The position numbers and the translations under genes were made by a program. A stretch of DNA of 26,571 nt from NCBI GenBank assembly GCA_041743935.1, contig JBGTLU010000042.1:1-26571 (forward strand). Reading direction: 5' to 3'. Below, piece by piece: positions 7,646 to 16,244 of the stretch. The notes under the pieces were generated by a model. That model did not search any database. It had not been told where the DNA came from and worked only from the letters and a program-made list of their open reading frames with translations. Position 1 is the first letter of the stretch, and every line of letters begins with the position of its first letter. Source of the DNA: JBGTLU01 sp041743935 (GTDB lineage: Bacteria; Bacteroidota; Bacteroidia; Sphingobacteriales; Sphingobacteriaceae).

Positions 7646-10600
7646 ATGTTTAGCATATCAACAAATAACTTACGAAAATTACAACTATTTATATTATTTT
7701 TTTTAACCTTTTATGGGGCACAGGCTCAACAAACTTCGGGCACTTTACAAGGTTATGTGGTAGATGAAAACGGCGAAGCTATTGCAGGCGCTATAGTTCT
7801 CATTACTCAAACAGAAACACAAGCAAAATATAACACGTTAACACAAAACGGAGGTTTTTTCTTATTCAACCAACTGCCTCCATCTACCAAGTATAAAATT
7901 TCTGTTTCGTATTTGGGATATAAAACATATACAGAAGACAATATTTCCATCGGATTAGGATCGGTTACCCAAAGAAATATTTCTTTGCAAGTAGAAGGAA
8001 TTGGCTTAGAAACAGTAGTAATTAATTTATCTGTGGATGACCCAATTAAAAACCCAAAAAAGGGAAATGAAACTACTCTATCCGGCAAAACTTTAGACAG
8101 ATTACCATCCTTAAACAGAAGTTTTCAGGATGCTACACGTCTTATGCCTGAATCCAATCAGAATTCTTTTGGAGGAGGAAATTACAGATTTAATAATTTA
8201 AGCATAGATGGTTTAGCAACCAACGATGTATTAGGGTTTCAGGAACCTGCGAGCGGTGCAGCTGGCTCAGTAGCATCAGGTACTCCGGGAGGTTTAGCAG
8301 GTACACAACCAATTGGATATGGTGCTATTGATGCACTAGCAGTAAAAATTGCCCCCTTTGATGTAAGCTTGGGTAATTTTACGGGGGCAAGCATCAATGC
8401 CGTTACCAAAAGCGGAACTAATCAATTTAAGGGAACGATATACGGTTTTGGAAGAAATAAACACCTAATTGGTAGATTCTCTGCAGGAGAGTTGCAACCT
8501 GATGCAGCATTCTCTGATTTTCAGGGTGGATTTGGAATTGGTGGACCAATTGTAAAGAACAAACTTTTTTTCTTTGGTAATTTCGAGTATGAAAATAGAA
8601 GTCAACCGGTACTTAACGCACCGGGTAGCTCTGGTTCTAACTTCCCGATTGAATTAGTCAAACAAATATCGGATACATTAAAGGCTCGTTTCAATTACGA
8701 TCCCGGAACTTTTACTGCAGCGAATCTAACCCGGAATAGCAAGAAAATATTCTTCCGTTTAGATTATAATATTTCTGATAATCATAAATTAACCGTTAGA
8801 GATAATTATGTAGTGGGAACCAACGATAATTTAGAATGGAGCCAAAACTTTTTTAGTTACGGTAATCAAGGATATAACCACAAGTCAAAAACTAATAGCA
8901 TAGTTGCCGAGCTTAAAAGTACACTCAACAATAAATTTTATAACAAACTAACAGTTGGTAATACCACAGTTAATGATAATCGAGATTTTGATGGCAATGT
9001 ATTCCCACACATCGAAATAAATTTTAATACTTCCAATACTATTTTTGCCGGTACTTATCGAGAAGCTGCGGTATATGGATCTACACTTAGCACCACCCAA
9101 TTAAGTGATAATTTAACCTACTATTCAGATAAACACACCATCACAGCTGGGGCATCATTAGAGTTTAATACGATTGAGTATCGATTTTTAACCGCATTCA
9201 ATGGGAGGTGGCAATACAACACTCCACAAGATTTTTTTAATAATCGGCCTAGCCGAATTCGTGGTGTATATAATGTAAATAACAATGATTTTGATTTTAA
9301 CCGTAAAACGCCTTCTGCCGATTTCTCGGTGTTGCTTTTTGGTTTATATCTGCAAGATGAATTCAGAATTTCGAGAAAATTTACCTTACAAACTGGTTTG
9401 CGTATGGATTTGCAAAATCACATCGGAGATTTTCCGCTCAGTACAGAACTTACAAACACGCCACAATTTGCAGATTTTAAGAATCAGATAAATACCAAAC
9501 CTCAAATTAACCCAAGAGCAAGTTTCAATTGGATTTTAAATGCGCAGGAGAATTTGCAATTACGGGGTGGTACAGGCTTATTTACTGGTAGAATTCCATT
9601 TCTTTGGTATGCGTATGCCCATTACATCTCAGGCACTAACTATTTTAATGTAGATATCAGACCAACAGGACCGCAACCTTTAGTGCAAGATTTAAGTGTT
9701 TTGGCAAACCAACAACCCGGCATAACAGAAATAAACCTAGTAGATAATGGATTTAAATTACCCAGAGACTGGAAAAGTAACTTAGCCCTGGATATTAAAT
9801 TAGAAAACAATTTTACCTTAGGTTTTGAAGCTACTTATTCTAAAGTTTTACAAGGCTTACTTTTTCAATCTATTAACAGAAAAGACTCTGTAGGAAATTT
9901 TACTGGTGCCGATAATCGATCGTATTTTTTAGCAGGAGGCGATGCTATTAAATTAAATAAAAACTTTACTAATGTGTTTTTACTTACCAATACCCAAAAA
10001 GGATATCGATATAATCTTACATTTAGTTTAAATAAATCTTTCAAAAACCTAAATTCTTATGTTGGCTATACCTTTGGCGAAAGTAAAGATATAACTAGTA
10101 CCGTAAGAAACTCACATGCGGCTAATTTTGAGTTTAATCAGGCAATTAATGCTAATAACCCAAATCTATCATTCTCTAATTTTGATTTGCGACATAAAAT
10201 TGTGACCTACCATTTTTTTGATTTCAACTTTAAATCGAATAAACTCAATGTAGGGTTTATCTACAACGGTCGCTCAGGTAGTCCATATTCTTTCATCTAC
10301 GATGGGGATATTAATAGAGATGGTTCGGGTAATAATGATTTGATTTTCATACCCGCAAAAAGAAGCGACATAGTTTTAGCAGACATAACAGGTCCGAACA
10401 ATACCGTTTTAGTATCAGCAGAACAACAATGGATGCAACTAAACACATACATAGAGAATAATCAATATCTACGTAAAAACAGAGGTAAATATGCCGAAAG
10501 AAATGCTGCAAAAACACCATGGAATCATTTAGTGGATATAAGATTTAATTACGAACGAGAAATCAGAAATACCAAAAACAAACTTGGTTTTACGTTGGAT

Positions 10601-10813
10601 ATCTTAAATGCTGCAAATCTGATTGATAGAAATGCCGGCAAACAGCACTTTGTGCCAAATGTTCAGAATTCGGGAGTTCGTTTAATAAAATTCAGAAATA
10701 TTGTAAATAATCAACCCGTTTACCAATTCGAGAATCCTAATGGTGATCCGTTTTTAATTGACCCTGCAACCTCTAGATGGCAAATGCAAGCGGGTTTAAG
10801 TTATACTTTTTAG
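7646..10813 (+). CDS. Oar-like TonB-dependent receptor with carboxypeptidase-regulatory domain
   Basis: This 1055-residue outer-membrane protein has a signal peptide (about residues 1-27, ending GAQA before QQ), a carboxypeptidase-regulatory-like domain at about 33-118 (LQGYVVDENGEAIAGAIVL), a plug-like region at about 140-255 with the Oar-type stretch RSFQDATRLMPESNQN and INAVTKSGTNQFKGTIYGFG, and a large beta barrel ending in GLSYTF. This matches the Oar (OmpA-related) family of TonB-dependent transporters, which in Myxococcus and Bacteroidota have roles in protein or peptide transport, adhesion and development. No SusD-like partner follows, so it is not a SusCD glycan system. It is divergent from arsR, so it may belong to that repressor's regulon. 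The substrate is unknown. Confidence 0.9.
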   Translation: MFSISTNNLRKLQLFILFFLTFYGAQAQQTSGTLQGYVVDENGEAIAGAIVLITQTETQAKYNTLTQNGGFFLFNQLPPSTKYKISVSYLGYKTYTEDNISIGLGSVTQRNISLQVEGIGLETVVINLSVDDPIKNPKKGNETTLSGKTLDRLPSLNRSFQDATRLMPESNQNSFGGGNYRFNNLSIDGLATNDVLGFQEPASGAAGSVASGTPGGLAGTQPIGYGAIDALAVKIAPFDVSLGNFTGASINAVTKSGTNQFKGTIYGFGRNKHLIGRFSAGELQPDAAFSDFQGGFGIGGPIVKNKLFFFGNFEYENRSQPVLNAPGSSGSNFPIELVKQISDTLKARFNYDPGTFTAANLTRNSKKIFFRLDYNISDNHKLTVRDNYVVGTNDNLEWSQNFFSYGNQGYNHKSKTNSIVAELKSTLNNKFYNKLTVGNTTVNDNRDFDGNVFPHIEINFNTSNTIFAGTYREAAVYGSTLSTTQLSDNLTYYSDKHTITAGASLEFNTIEYRFLTAFNGRWQYNTPQDFFNNRPSRIRGVYNVNNNDFDFNRKTPSADFSVLLFGLYLQDEFRISRKFTLQTGLRMDLQNHIGDFPLSTELTNTPQFADFKNQINTKPQINPRASFNWILNAQENLQLRGGTGLFTGRIPFLWYAYAHYISGTNYFNVDIRPTGPQPLVQDLSVLANQQPGITEINLVDNGFKLPRDWKSNLALDIKLENNFTLGFEATYSKVLQGLLFQSINRKDSVGNFTGADNRSYFLAGGDAIKLNKNFTNVFLLTNTQKGYRYNLTFSLNKSFKNLNSYVGYTFGESKDITSTVRNSHAANFEFNQAINANNPNLSFSNFDLRHKIVTYHFFDFNFKSNKLNVGFIYNGRSGSPYSFIYDGDINRDGSGNNDLIFIPAKRSDIVLADITGPNNTVLVSAEQQWMQLNTYIENNQYLRKNRGKYAERNAAKTPWNHLVDIRFNYEREIRNTKNKLGFTLDILNAANLIDRNAGKQHFVPNVQNSGVRLIKFRNIVNNQPVYQFENPNGDPFLIDPATSRWQMQAGLSYTF

Positions 10814-10870
10814 GTGCATATTCTAGATAAAGTTTAAAAACATTACCGCATATTTCTGTTAATTTGCGAT

Positions 10871-11434
10871 ATGTCCTCGCACCACATAGTTCGCGAAAAG
10901 CAAGAACCGGCACTTCTGGTTTTAGCGTTTGAGTATGAACAAGAAGAAATGCTCGGACAATTGCTAGAATGGAGCCCAACGGTGGCAGTAACTCCTTCGG
11001 TATTTGATAAAATTAATTCTTTGGGTATTAAAATAGACCTCTGTTTTGGAAAGGCAGAAATAATAAATAATCAACCCGAAATTAAAAATATCCAACTTAA
11101 AAATACATCCCAGTACATACAATACTTTGTAGATAATTCCTATCCAGCTTTAACCATTTTAGGAACGAAAGCCGATTTATCCTCACTAACTCCTTTTGTA
11201 AATTCCCTGGATTTGGTGCTAATAACCGAGTGGCAAAAAATCATCCCCCTAAAAAATACCTACCAGAAATGGTTGCCCAAGGGAAAGATAATGGAAATAA
11301 TTAAGGGAGATAATGCCGAATTTAATTGGGAAGGATTAAACCCAATAGATAATCATCAATTTGTTACAACAGAGGATGGTATTATTTATTTTGAATATAA
11401 AAAAGGAAGTATTTTTATTGCCGAATACATCTAA
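10871..11434 (+). CDS. thiamine pyrophosphokinase-like protein, catalytic motifs missing
   Basis: The opening (MSSHHIVREKQEPALL) and the following LLGQLLEWSP block resemble, from memory, the N-terminus of Bacteroidota thiamine pyrophosphokinases (TPK), and the C-terminus (EDGIIYFEYKKGSIFIAEYI) resembles the end of their thiamine-binding domain. The residues expected for catalysis are absent. Where TPKs carry a D-G-A/G motif this protein has VTPSVFDKI. Where they carry GDxDS it has CFGKAEI. The KTD motif is replaced by NTSQYIQYF, and the G-x-R-x-D-H loop by GTKADLSSLT. At 187 residues it is about 20-30 shorter than typical. It is thus a diverged, probably non-catalytic paralogue, or an enzyme with an altered mechanism. 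It is separated from the TPP-riboswitch receptor by arsR and the Oar-like gene, and has the GNAT gene 4 bases downstream. Confidence 0.65.
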   Translation: MSSHHIVREKQEPALLVLAFEYEQEEMLGQLLEWSPTVAVTPSVFDKINSLGIKIDLCFGKAEIINNQPEIKNIQLKNTSQYIQYFVDNSYPALTILGTKADLSSLTPFVNSLDLVLITEWQKIIPLKNTYQKWLPKGKIMEIIKGDNAEFNWEGLNPIDNHQFVTTEDGIIYFEYKKGSIFIAEYI

Positions 11435-11438
11435 AACC

Positions 11439-11927
11439 ATGCGATTAACTACTCGTGTTGCAACACTTCAGGATATACCACAAATTATAGAATTGGCAGA
11501 GAAAAGTTGGCTGCCAACCTACCGCGATATTTTAGTAAAAGAACAATTAGAACTCATGTTTCGGCTTATTTACTCGTCATCCTCCTTAAAAAAACAATTT
11601 ACAGAACACACGTTTATTTTAGCTTTTGAAGGTAACGAAGCTAAGGCATTTTCTTCTTTTACCAACAATAATAAGGAGATAGTTAAAATCCAGAAATTAT
11701 ATATTCTGCCCGATAATCAAGGAAAAGGAATAGGTAGTTTTATAGTAGATTATATAGCTGCCGAAGCCAAAAATTTTGGGGCCAGTACACTAGAGCTTAA
11801 TGTAAACCGATACAATACTGCTAAGGTTTTTTACGAAAAAATGGGTTTTAAAATACATGAAGTGGTAGATATTCCTTTTGGCAACTATTGGTTAAACGAT
11901 TACGTGATGCGCAAAGAAATTTACTGA
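11439..11927 (+). CDS. GNAT-family N-acetyltransferase
   Basis: This is a 162-residue cytoplasmic acetyltransferase using acetyl-CoA. The acetyl-CoA pyrophosphate-binding loop is QGKGIG in LYILPDNQGKGIGSFIVDYI (residues about 88-107), and motif B is NRYNTAKVFYEKMGFKI, both canonical. The ATG at 11439 is chosen over an upstream in-frame ATG at 11361, because the latter would overlap the preceding gene by 74 bases, while MRLTTRVATLQDIPQIIELA is a typical GNAT N-terminus. It lies 4 bases after the TPK-like gene, so the pair is probably one operon. Its 3' end overlaps the convergent M28 peptidase gene by 7 bases. The acceptor substrate cannot be predicted; small polyamines, amino acids or protein N-termini are all possible. 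Confidence 0.9.
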   Translation: MRLTTRVATLQDIPQIIELAEKSWLPTYRDILVKEQLELMFRLIYSSSSLKKQFTEHTFILAFEGNEAKAFSSFTNNNKEIVKIQKLYILPDNQGKGIGSFIVDYIAAEAKNFGASTLELNVNRYNTAKVFYEKMGFKIHEVVDIPFGNYWLNDYVMRKEIY

Positions 11928-13246
11928 TTTGGTTTTAGCTTACTTGGGTCAATCCGGGTAGGAGTTTCTCTTCCGCTAACGATTGGTTCTGTCATTTGTG
12001 CTAAGGCACGTATCACCTCAACCATATTATCTAATTGTATGGTATTCATATCGTCCTTTACCGAGTGATAATACCTATCAATATCTATTTGCACAGTAGA
12101 AATAGTATGCGCCGGAATTCCTTCTCTGGCAAATGCGGCATTATCTGAGCGGAAAAATAAATTTTGTGTGGTGTATGGGTCGGGATTTAGTTTAAAACCT
12201 AGTTTATTAGCTTCAAACTGTAATATCTTCCCCAAATTACTAAACTTATAGCCGGTAATAAATGCCGATTTGTGACCCCATCTAGCTTCTTTACCAAGCA
12301 TTTCAAAGTTTATCATCGTAGTAATTTTCTTTGGGTCGATGATTTTAAGGAACTCTGTTGCACCGTATCCTCCAATTTCTTCGGCAGTGAAGGCTACAAA
12401 TAATATACTGCGTTGGTTGTTATCCAAAGTTTTGTAATATTCCGCCATGGCAATAGTTGCCGTTACCCCCGATGCATTGTCATCTGCACCATTTGCTATA
12501 GAATCGTTTAAACGTGGGGCTATAAATCCGATATGATCATAATGGCCTGTAAACATAACAAACTCATCGGGTTTGCTTTTGCCAGGCAAAACCCCCACCA
12601 CATTATTAATCTTGATAACGTTTACCAAATTTTGAGCAAAAATATAGCAGTTATTTACTTCGGTATCCTTAGTTAAAATAAATACAAAAGCTCTGTTAGG
12701 TCTAATTTGTTGGGTTAATTTATCGGCCGGAAAAAACTCTTTGTATCGTTTAAATATGTTTGCATGAAACTCATCAACCAAAACAATTACATCTTTTTCT
12801 GATTTTTCAATGGCCCCTAATTTTGCCTGAAAATTATCTCTCCCTCTAATTTGTACCACCTCAAATTCTGTTCTCACTGAATCTGTTTTTTGGTAAATGG
12901 AGTATTCTCTATCGCTTACAACCAAAACCTTATCGTTGGTATAAGTAGAGTCATTCATAGATACAATTACCTCTTTTCGTTTTATGTTAATGAGATTAAA
13001 CTCTTGTTTGTAACTAGTTAGATTGCCAAAATAAGAAAGCCCAATCCGCTCAAATTCATTTTCTATAAAGGTCGATGCCTTTGCTGCACCTCCGTTGGTT
13101 ATACCTCTGCCCAACATATTGTCATCAGCCAAAGTAGAAATGATGCGATTTACCTCTTCTGTCTTAATGATCTCCTCTACTTTTTGGGCAAAAAGAGTAG
13201 ATAAAGATAGTAGTGTAATTAACGTAAGAAGGGCAAATTTTTTCAT
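11921..13246 (-). CDS. secreted M28-family zinc metallopeptidase
   Basis: The 441-residue protein has a signal peptide (residues 1-20, ending LFA before Q) and a C-terminal M28 (aminopeptidase Y/S-like) catalytic domain from about residue 200. Metal and catalytic residues can be placed: His235 in GHYDH, Asp255 in GADDNASG, the Glu289-Glu290 pair in TAEEIGG, Glu315 in NFEMLG and His394 in YYHSVKDD. The site looks complete, with Glu instead of the more common Asp at position 315, an exchange found in part of the family. The N-terminal ~200 residues probably include a protease-associated insert. A periplasmic or extracellular aminopeptidase is expected. Its ATG overlaps the stop of the upstream DUF4407 gene as ATGA, so translation is coupled. 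Confidence 0.93.
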   Translation of the reverse strand: MKKFALLTLITLLSLSTLFAQKVEEIIKTEEVNRIISTLADDNMLGRGITNGGAAKASTFIENEFERIGLSYFGNLTSYKQEFNLINIKRKEVIVSMNDSTYTNDKVLVVSDREYSIYQKTDSVRTEFEVVQIRGRDNFQAKLGAIEKSEKDVIVLVDEFHANIFKRYKEFFPADKLTQQIRPNRAFVFILTKDTEVNNCYIFAQNLVNVIKINNVVGVLPGKSKPDEFVMFTGHYDHIGFIAPRLNDSIANGADDNASGVTATIAMAEYYKTLDNNQRSILFVAFTAEEIGGYGATEFLKIIDPKKITTMINFEMLGKEARWGHKSAFITGYKFSNLGKILQFEANKLGFKLNPDPYTTQNLFFRSDNAAFAREGIPAHTISTVQIDIDRYYHSVKDDMNTIQLDNMVEVIRALAQMTEPIVSGRETPTRIDPSKLKPNQ

Positions 13247-14430
13247 TTCAAACGGATGTAGTCGGTTATGTTTTCTTTAATATTGCCGGATTCTTTTACT
13301 TTCCAATGATCAATGGCTTCATCAGTTAATTCTACTTCCGCTTTTGTTTTTGTGTCGATGTATGCTTTGTCTTTTTCTATTTGGCTACTCACATAATGCT
13401 CTTTATTGGCTTGCTTTATCTTTAATTTAACGTCCAAATCATCTTCCATTTCCAACATTTTGAGTTTTTCGTGGGTATACACTTCCACATCGTAAGGTCC
13501 TCTGCTCGAAAGTAATTTCACAAATACAGGTAAGGTCTCAAACGCAACAAAAAGCATGGTAATAAACCATATGGCCCAAGCGGTTGAGGTTGCTCCCTCT
13601 CCATCTGCAGGTAGTGCAATTTGCGAAAGCGCACTATTTCTATCAGCAAAACCAGCAACATTTACTAATTCATTCAATTGATTATCGGTGAGCATGGTTA
13701 AATCATTGAGCCCATCTAATTCTTTTCTGTAATTAATAAAACTATCCATTTCGGCAGCAGTTTTTCTTAATTCGCGTACCCGATTTTCTTTATCCACAAT
13801 TACAGCTTCCTTTCGTTTAGCAAATGGTCCAAAACCTTGTACTCCCGATGTTTGGTTGGTTTTCTCCCCAAAAAACTCCAGATTAAGTTCGTATCTCAAA
13901 GCAGATATTTCTTTATCTAAACTATCAGCCTCTGCTTTAGATTGAGCCTGTCTGCTTAACTCTATCACGTATTTCTTATCAAACGTTGCATTAAGCGTAT
14001 CAATTTTGTTTTTGTAGGCCGATAAATAGTTTTCGGCTAAAACGGCACGTATTTCTTTGTCAAATATTTTTAGTTCAAGCGGCCGAGCAATGATTAAAGC
14101 AATAAGAAAAGCCAAGAGCAACCGGGGCGCAGCTTGCAACCATTGTTGTCCAACGCTTCCATTTTTCTCTATACTTGATACAATATATCTATCTAAATTA
14201 AAAATGGCTAAGCCCCATATAAGTCCAAATAGTATAGCAAATACTTCGGCAAATGGCGATCCCGAAAAGATAAAATATAAGGCATACCCACCAGAAAGAG
14301 CTGCAAATAATGCCGTAAAAAATACGGTAGCTCCTATTCCAAAGTATTTATTATGTTCGGTTGGATGTTTTTCTAATATTTGGATATTTGTGCCGGAGCA
14401 AAACCAAAAAAATCTTCTTACTGATTTCAT
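13243..14430 (-). CDS. DUF4407 membrane protein
   Basis: The 395-residue protein matches the DUF4407 family: N-terminal FFWFCSGTN, hydrophobic segments at about 32-55, 58-77 and 91-117, a long charged, probably coiled-coil region at about 120-270 rich in Lys/Glu/Asp, a further membrane segment at about 283-308 (STAWAIWFITMLFVAFETL), and a cytoplasmic charged tail. The FNLDRYIVSSIEK motif after the third hydrophobic stretch is typical. The molecular function is unknown. It is coupled by a 4-base overlap to the secreted M28 peptidase, so the two may share a transcript. The gene is divergent from the methyltransferase at 14546, and the 115-base interval must hold both promoters. Confidence 0.88.
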   Translation of the reverse strand: MKSVRRFFWFCSGTNIQILEKHPTEHNKYFGIGATVFFTALFAALSGGYALYFIFSGSPFAEVFAILFGLIWGLAIFNLDRYIVSSIEKNGSVGQQWLQAAPRLLLAFLIALIIARPLELKIFDKEIRAVLAENYLSAYKNKIDTLNATFDKKYVIELSRQAQSKAEADSLDKEISALRYELNLEFFGEKTNQTSGVQGFGPFAKRKEAVIVDKENRVRELRKTAAEMDSFINYRKELDGLNDLTMLTDNQLNELVNVAGFADRNSALSQIALPADGEGATSTAWAIWFITMLFVAFETLPVFVKLLSSRGPYDVEVYTHEKLKMLEMEDDLDVKLKIKQANKEHYVSSQIEKDKAYIDTKTKAEVELTDEAIDHWKVKESGNIKENITDYIRLK

Positions 14431-14519
14431 TAAATAAATTTAAAGGAGCTTAAAGATGAGCAATTTTTTTTGTTTTGCATCAAATATCCTACCAATAACC
14501 CTATATCGGCAGAAAGGAT

Positions 14520-14527
14520 TAACTTTG
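14520..14527 (+). promoter_or_regulatory. candidate -7 promoter element of the methyltransferase operon
   Basis: TAACTTTG matches TAnnTTTG exactly and lies 18 bases before the start at 14546, giving a very short 5' UTR. No -33 TTTG is evident at the usual distance. Confidence 0.5.
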
Positions 14528-14545
14528 TTTCATTAACAATCATCA

Positions 14546-15364
14546 ATGATAGAAGAGAAATATTTACATGGATTTGATAAAACCGAGCAAGAGAGATTGT
14601 ATAAACAAGCAAGGTTTTTAGAAAATATTATTTATACTTCTATTGATTTTTCGGGAGTTAAACATCTTTTAGAAGTTGGAAGCGGTGTTGGTGCTCAAAC
14701 AGAGATTTTATTAAGGAGGTTCCCAAATTTAAAACTTACGGGTATAGATTTTTCGGAAACGCAATTAGCTACAGCAAATAAGGAGTTAGCAAAAAATCCA
14801 GTGGCTAAAAATAGGTATACCTTATTACAAATGGACGCTACCGATATGAGTTTTACTGGTGAAGAAAATTTAGATGGCGCTTTCTTGTGTTGGGTTTTAG
14901 AGCATATACCTAATCCACAAAAAGTATTGAGTGAAATACGTAGAGTTTTAAAACCTGCCAGCCCTATTCATATCACAGAAGTGATGAATGCCAGTTTTTT
15001 CTTGGAACCGTACTCGCCAAACGTATTAAATTATTGGATGAAATATAATGATTTACAGTACGAACTAGGTGGTGATCCATTCATTGGAGCTAAACTTGGT
15101 AATTTATTAATGTCGGTTGGATATACCAACATCCAAACGGAGGTGAAAACCTTCTTTTTAGATAATAGGCAACCAGCTAAACGAGCAGAAATGATTGCAT
15201 TTTGGACCGAACTGTTGATGAGCGGAATGCCTAATTTACTAGAAGCCGGTGCTGTTACAGAAGAGCTGGCAGAACTGGTAAAAAAAGAAATGCATAAAGT
15301 AGCAAAAGACCCTAATTCTGTATTTTACTATTCATTTATTCAGGCAAAAGGATTTACCTCATAA
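14546..15364 (+). CDS. class I SAM-dependent methyltransferase
   Basis: This is a 272-residue cytoplasmic methyltransferase. SAM-binding motif I is LLEVGSGVGAQTEILL (residues about 46-61), followed by motif post-I TGIDFSETQLATA and motif II (LQMDATDMSF, then DGAFLCWVLEHIPNP), with IRRVLKPASPIHITEV as motif III. The order and the 'VLEHIPNPQKVLSEIRRVLKP' type region (split here for length) fit the UbiE/Methyltransf_11/25 families. The acceptor cannot be inferred. It opens a probable three-gene operon, with the rhodanese 9 bases after its stop and a small membrane protein 3 bases after that. Confidence 0.9.
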   Translation: MIEEKYLHGFDKTEQERLYKQARFLENIIYTSIDFSGVKHLLEVGSGVGAQTEILLRRFPNLKLTGIDFSETQLATANKELAKNPVAKNRYTLLQMDATDMSFTGEENLDGAFLCWVLEHIPNPQKVLSEIRRVLKPASPIHITEVMNASFFLEPYSPNVLNYWMKYNDLQYELGGDPFIGAKLGNLLMSVGYTNIQTEVKTFFLDNRQPAKRAEMIAFWTELLMSGMPNLLEAGAVTEELAELVKKEMHKVAKDPNSVFYYSFIQAKGFTS

Positions 15365-15373
15365 TCAATATAT

Positions 15374-15691
15374 ATGAAAGAAATATCTGTAAAAGAACTA
15401 AAACAAAAAATGGATAATCAGGAAGAGTTCCAATTAATTGATGTGCGTGAAGATTTCGAATATCAGGCAGCAAACTTAGGCGGCATACATATACCACTAG
15501 GTAATATTATGTTAGAACACCCTAGTTTAGATACATCCAAACCAGTAATTATTCATTGCCGTAGTGGTGCCAGAAGTGCTGCTGCCATCATGCAACTAGA
15601 GCGAGACTTTAAATTTACTAACCTTTACAATTTAAAAGGGGGAATATTAGCTTGGGCAGCAGAAATAGACCCTACTTTACCCGCATCTTAA
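15374..15691 (+). CDS. single-domain rhodanese-like sulfurtransferase
   Basis: This is a 105-residue single rhodanese domain in the cytoplasm. It shows the DVREDFEYQAANLGGIHIPL entry motif and an active-site loop starting at Cys62 (HCRSGARS), so the persulfide-carrying cysteine is present; the six-residue loop fits sulfurtransferases rather than Cdc25-type phosphatases. The C-terminal NLKGGILAWAAEIDP is also standard. Such proteins carry sulfur from thiosulfate or cysteine desulfurases to acceptors, for example in detoxification or thiolation. It follows the methyltransferase closely, but the pairing does not define a pathway. Confidence 0.94.
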   Translation: MKEISVKELKQKMDNQEEFQLIDVREDFEYQAANLGGIHIPLGNIMLEHPSLDTSKPVIIHCRSGARSAAAIMQLERDFKFTNLYNLKGGILAWAAEIDPTLPAS

Positions 15692-15694
15692 ACT

Positions 15695-15883
15695 ATGGTT
15701 CAAAAGTTATTGTTAAATGTACTAGTCAACGTACTGTTGTTTATCTCGTTTGTTGCGATGGTTTACATGTTTGAGCGCGGTCAGCTAATAAACATTGTAA
15801 TTGCTGCTATTGCCTTTGTTATACTAGTTATAGTAAAAGTAAATTACTATCTGAATATGAAAATATTGAGCAAAAAAAAGTAA
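15695..15883 (+). CDS. small two-TM membrane protein
   Basis: This is a 62-residue hydrophobic protein with two probable transmembrane helices, at about 5-27 (LLLNVLVNVLLFISFVAMVYM) and 31-52 (LINIVIAAIAFVILVIVKVNY in part), and a basic C-terminus (ILSKKK). I do not recognise a family with confidence. It starts 3 bases after the rhodanese stop and is probably the last gene of the operon. Its stop codon abuts the stop codon of the convergent TMEM220-like gene with no space for a terminator. Confidence 0.7.
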   Translation: MVQKLLLNVLVNVLLFISFVAMVYMFERGQLINIVIAAIAFVILVIVKVNYYLNMKILSKKK

Positions 15884-16195
15884 CTATTTTTTCTTTAAAA
15901 GGTAAATGAAAACTATTAGCATATTAATGGCACAGACCAATAAACCTGCACCTTCTCTGCTTTGTTCTATATGAATCCAATCCGAACGCCACTCGAACAT
16001 AACAATAAACCCTACAAAATAAGTTAGTCCTAAAAGTGCAGGAGTCCATGTCTTTAATCTCGACTTTAAAGCCATCATATTAGTTATGGCTGCAATCAAA
16101 TATAGGGCAATCCATACCACTGGATTAGGGTCATTTAGTTGAACAATGGCAAAGAGTATAAATAGAATTCCGGAGGTGGCAAGGTATATTCTCAT
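15884..16195 (-). CDS. TMEM220-like small membrane protein
   Basis: This 103-residue integral membrane protein has about four hydrophobic segments. The FAIVQLNDPNPVVWIALYLI stretch near residues 15-34 is the hallmark of the TMEM220 family, in which a Q-x-N-D-P-D/N-P motif follows the first helix. The function is unknown in bacteria and eukaryotes. It is transcribed alone, convergent with the methyltransferase-rhodanese operon and divergent from the SPFH gene at 16245; only 49 bases separate the two starts. Confidence 0.85.
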   Translation of the reverse strand: MRIYLATSGILFILFAIVQLNDPNPVVWIALYLIAAITNMMALKSRLKTWTPALLGLTYFVGFIVMFEWRSDWIHIEQSREGAGLLVCAINMLIVFIYLLKKK

Positions 16196-16244
16196 CCTTT
16201 ATTTTTTATTAAATTTAGAGAAAAATAATTAAATCAATTAAATT

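Noticed and set aside
7646..10813. SusC-like glycan importer
   Set aside because: No SusD partner follows, and the plug region and length fit the Oar-like group better.
11361..11438. 26-residue N-terminal extension of the GNAT protein
   Set aside because: It overlaps the preceding gene in another frame; the ATG at 11439 gives a standard GNAT N-terminus.
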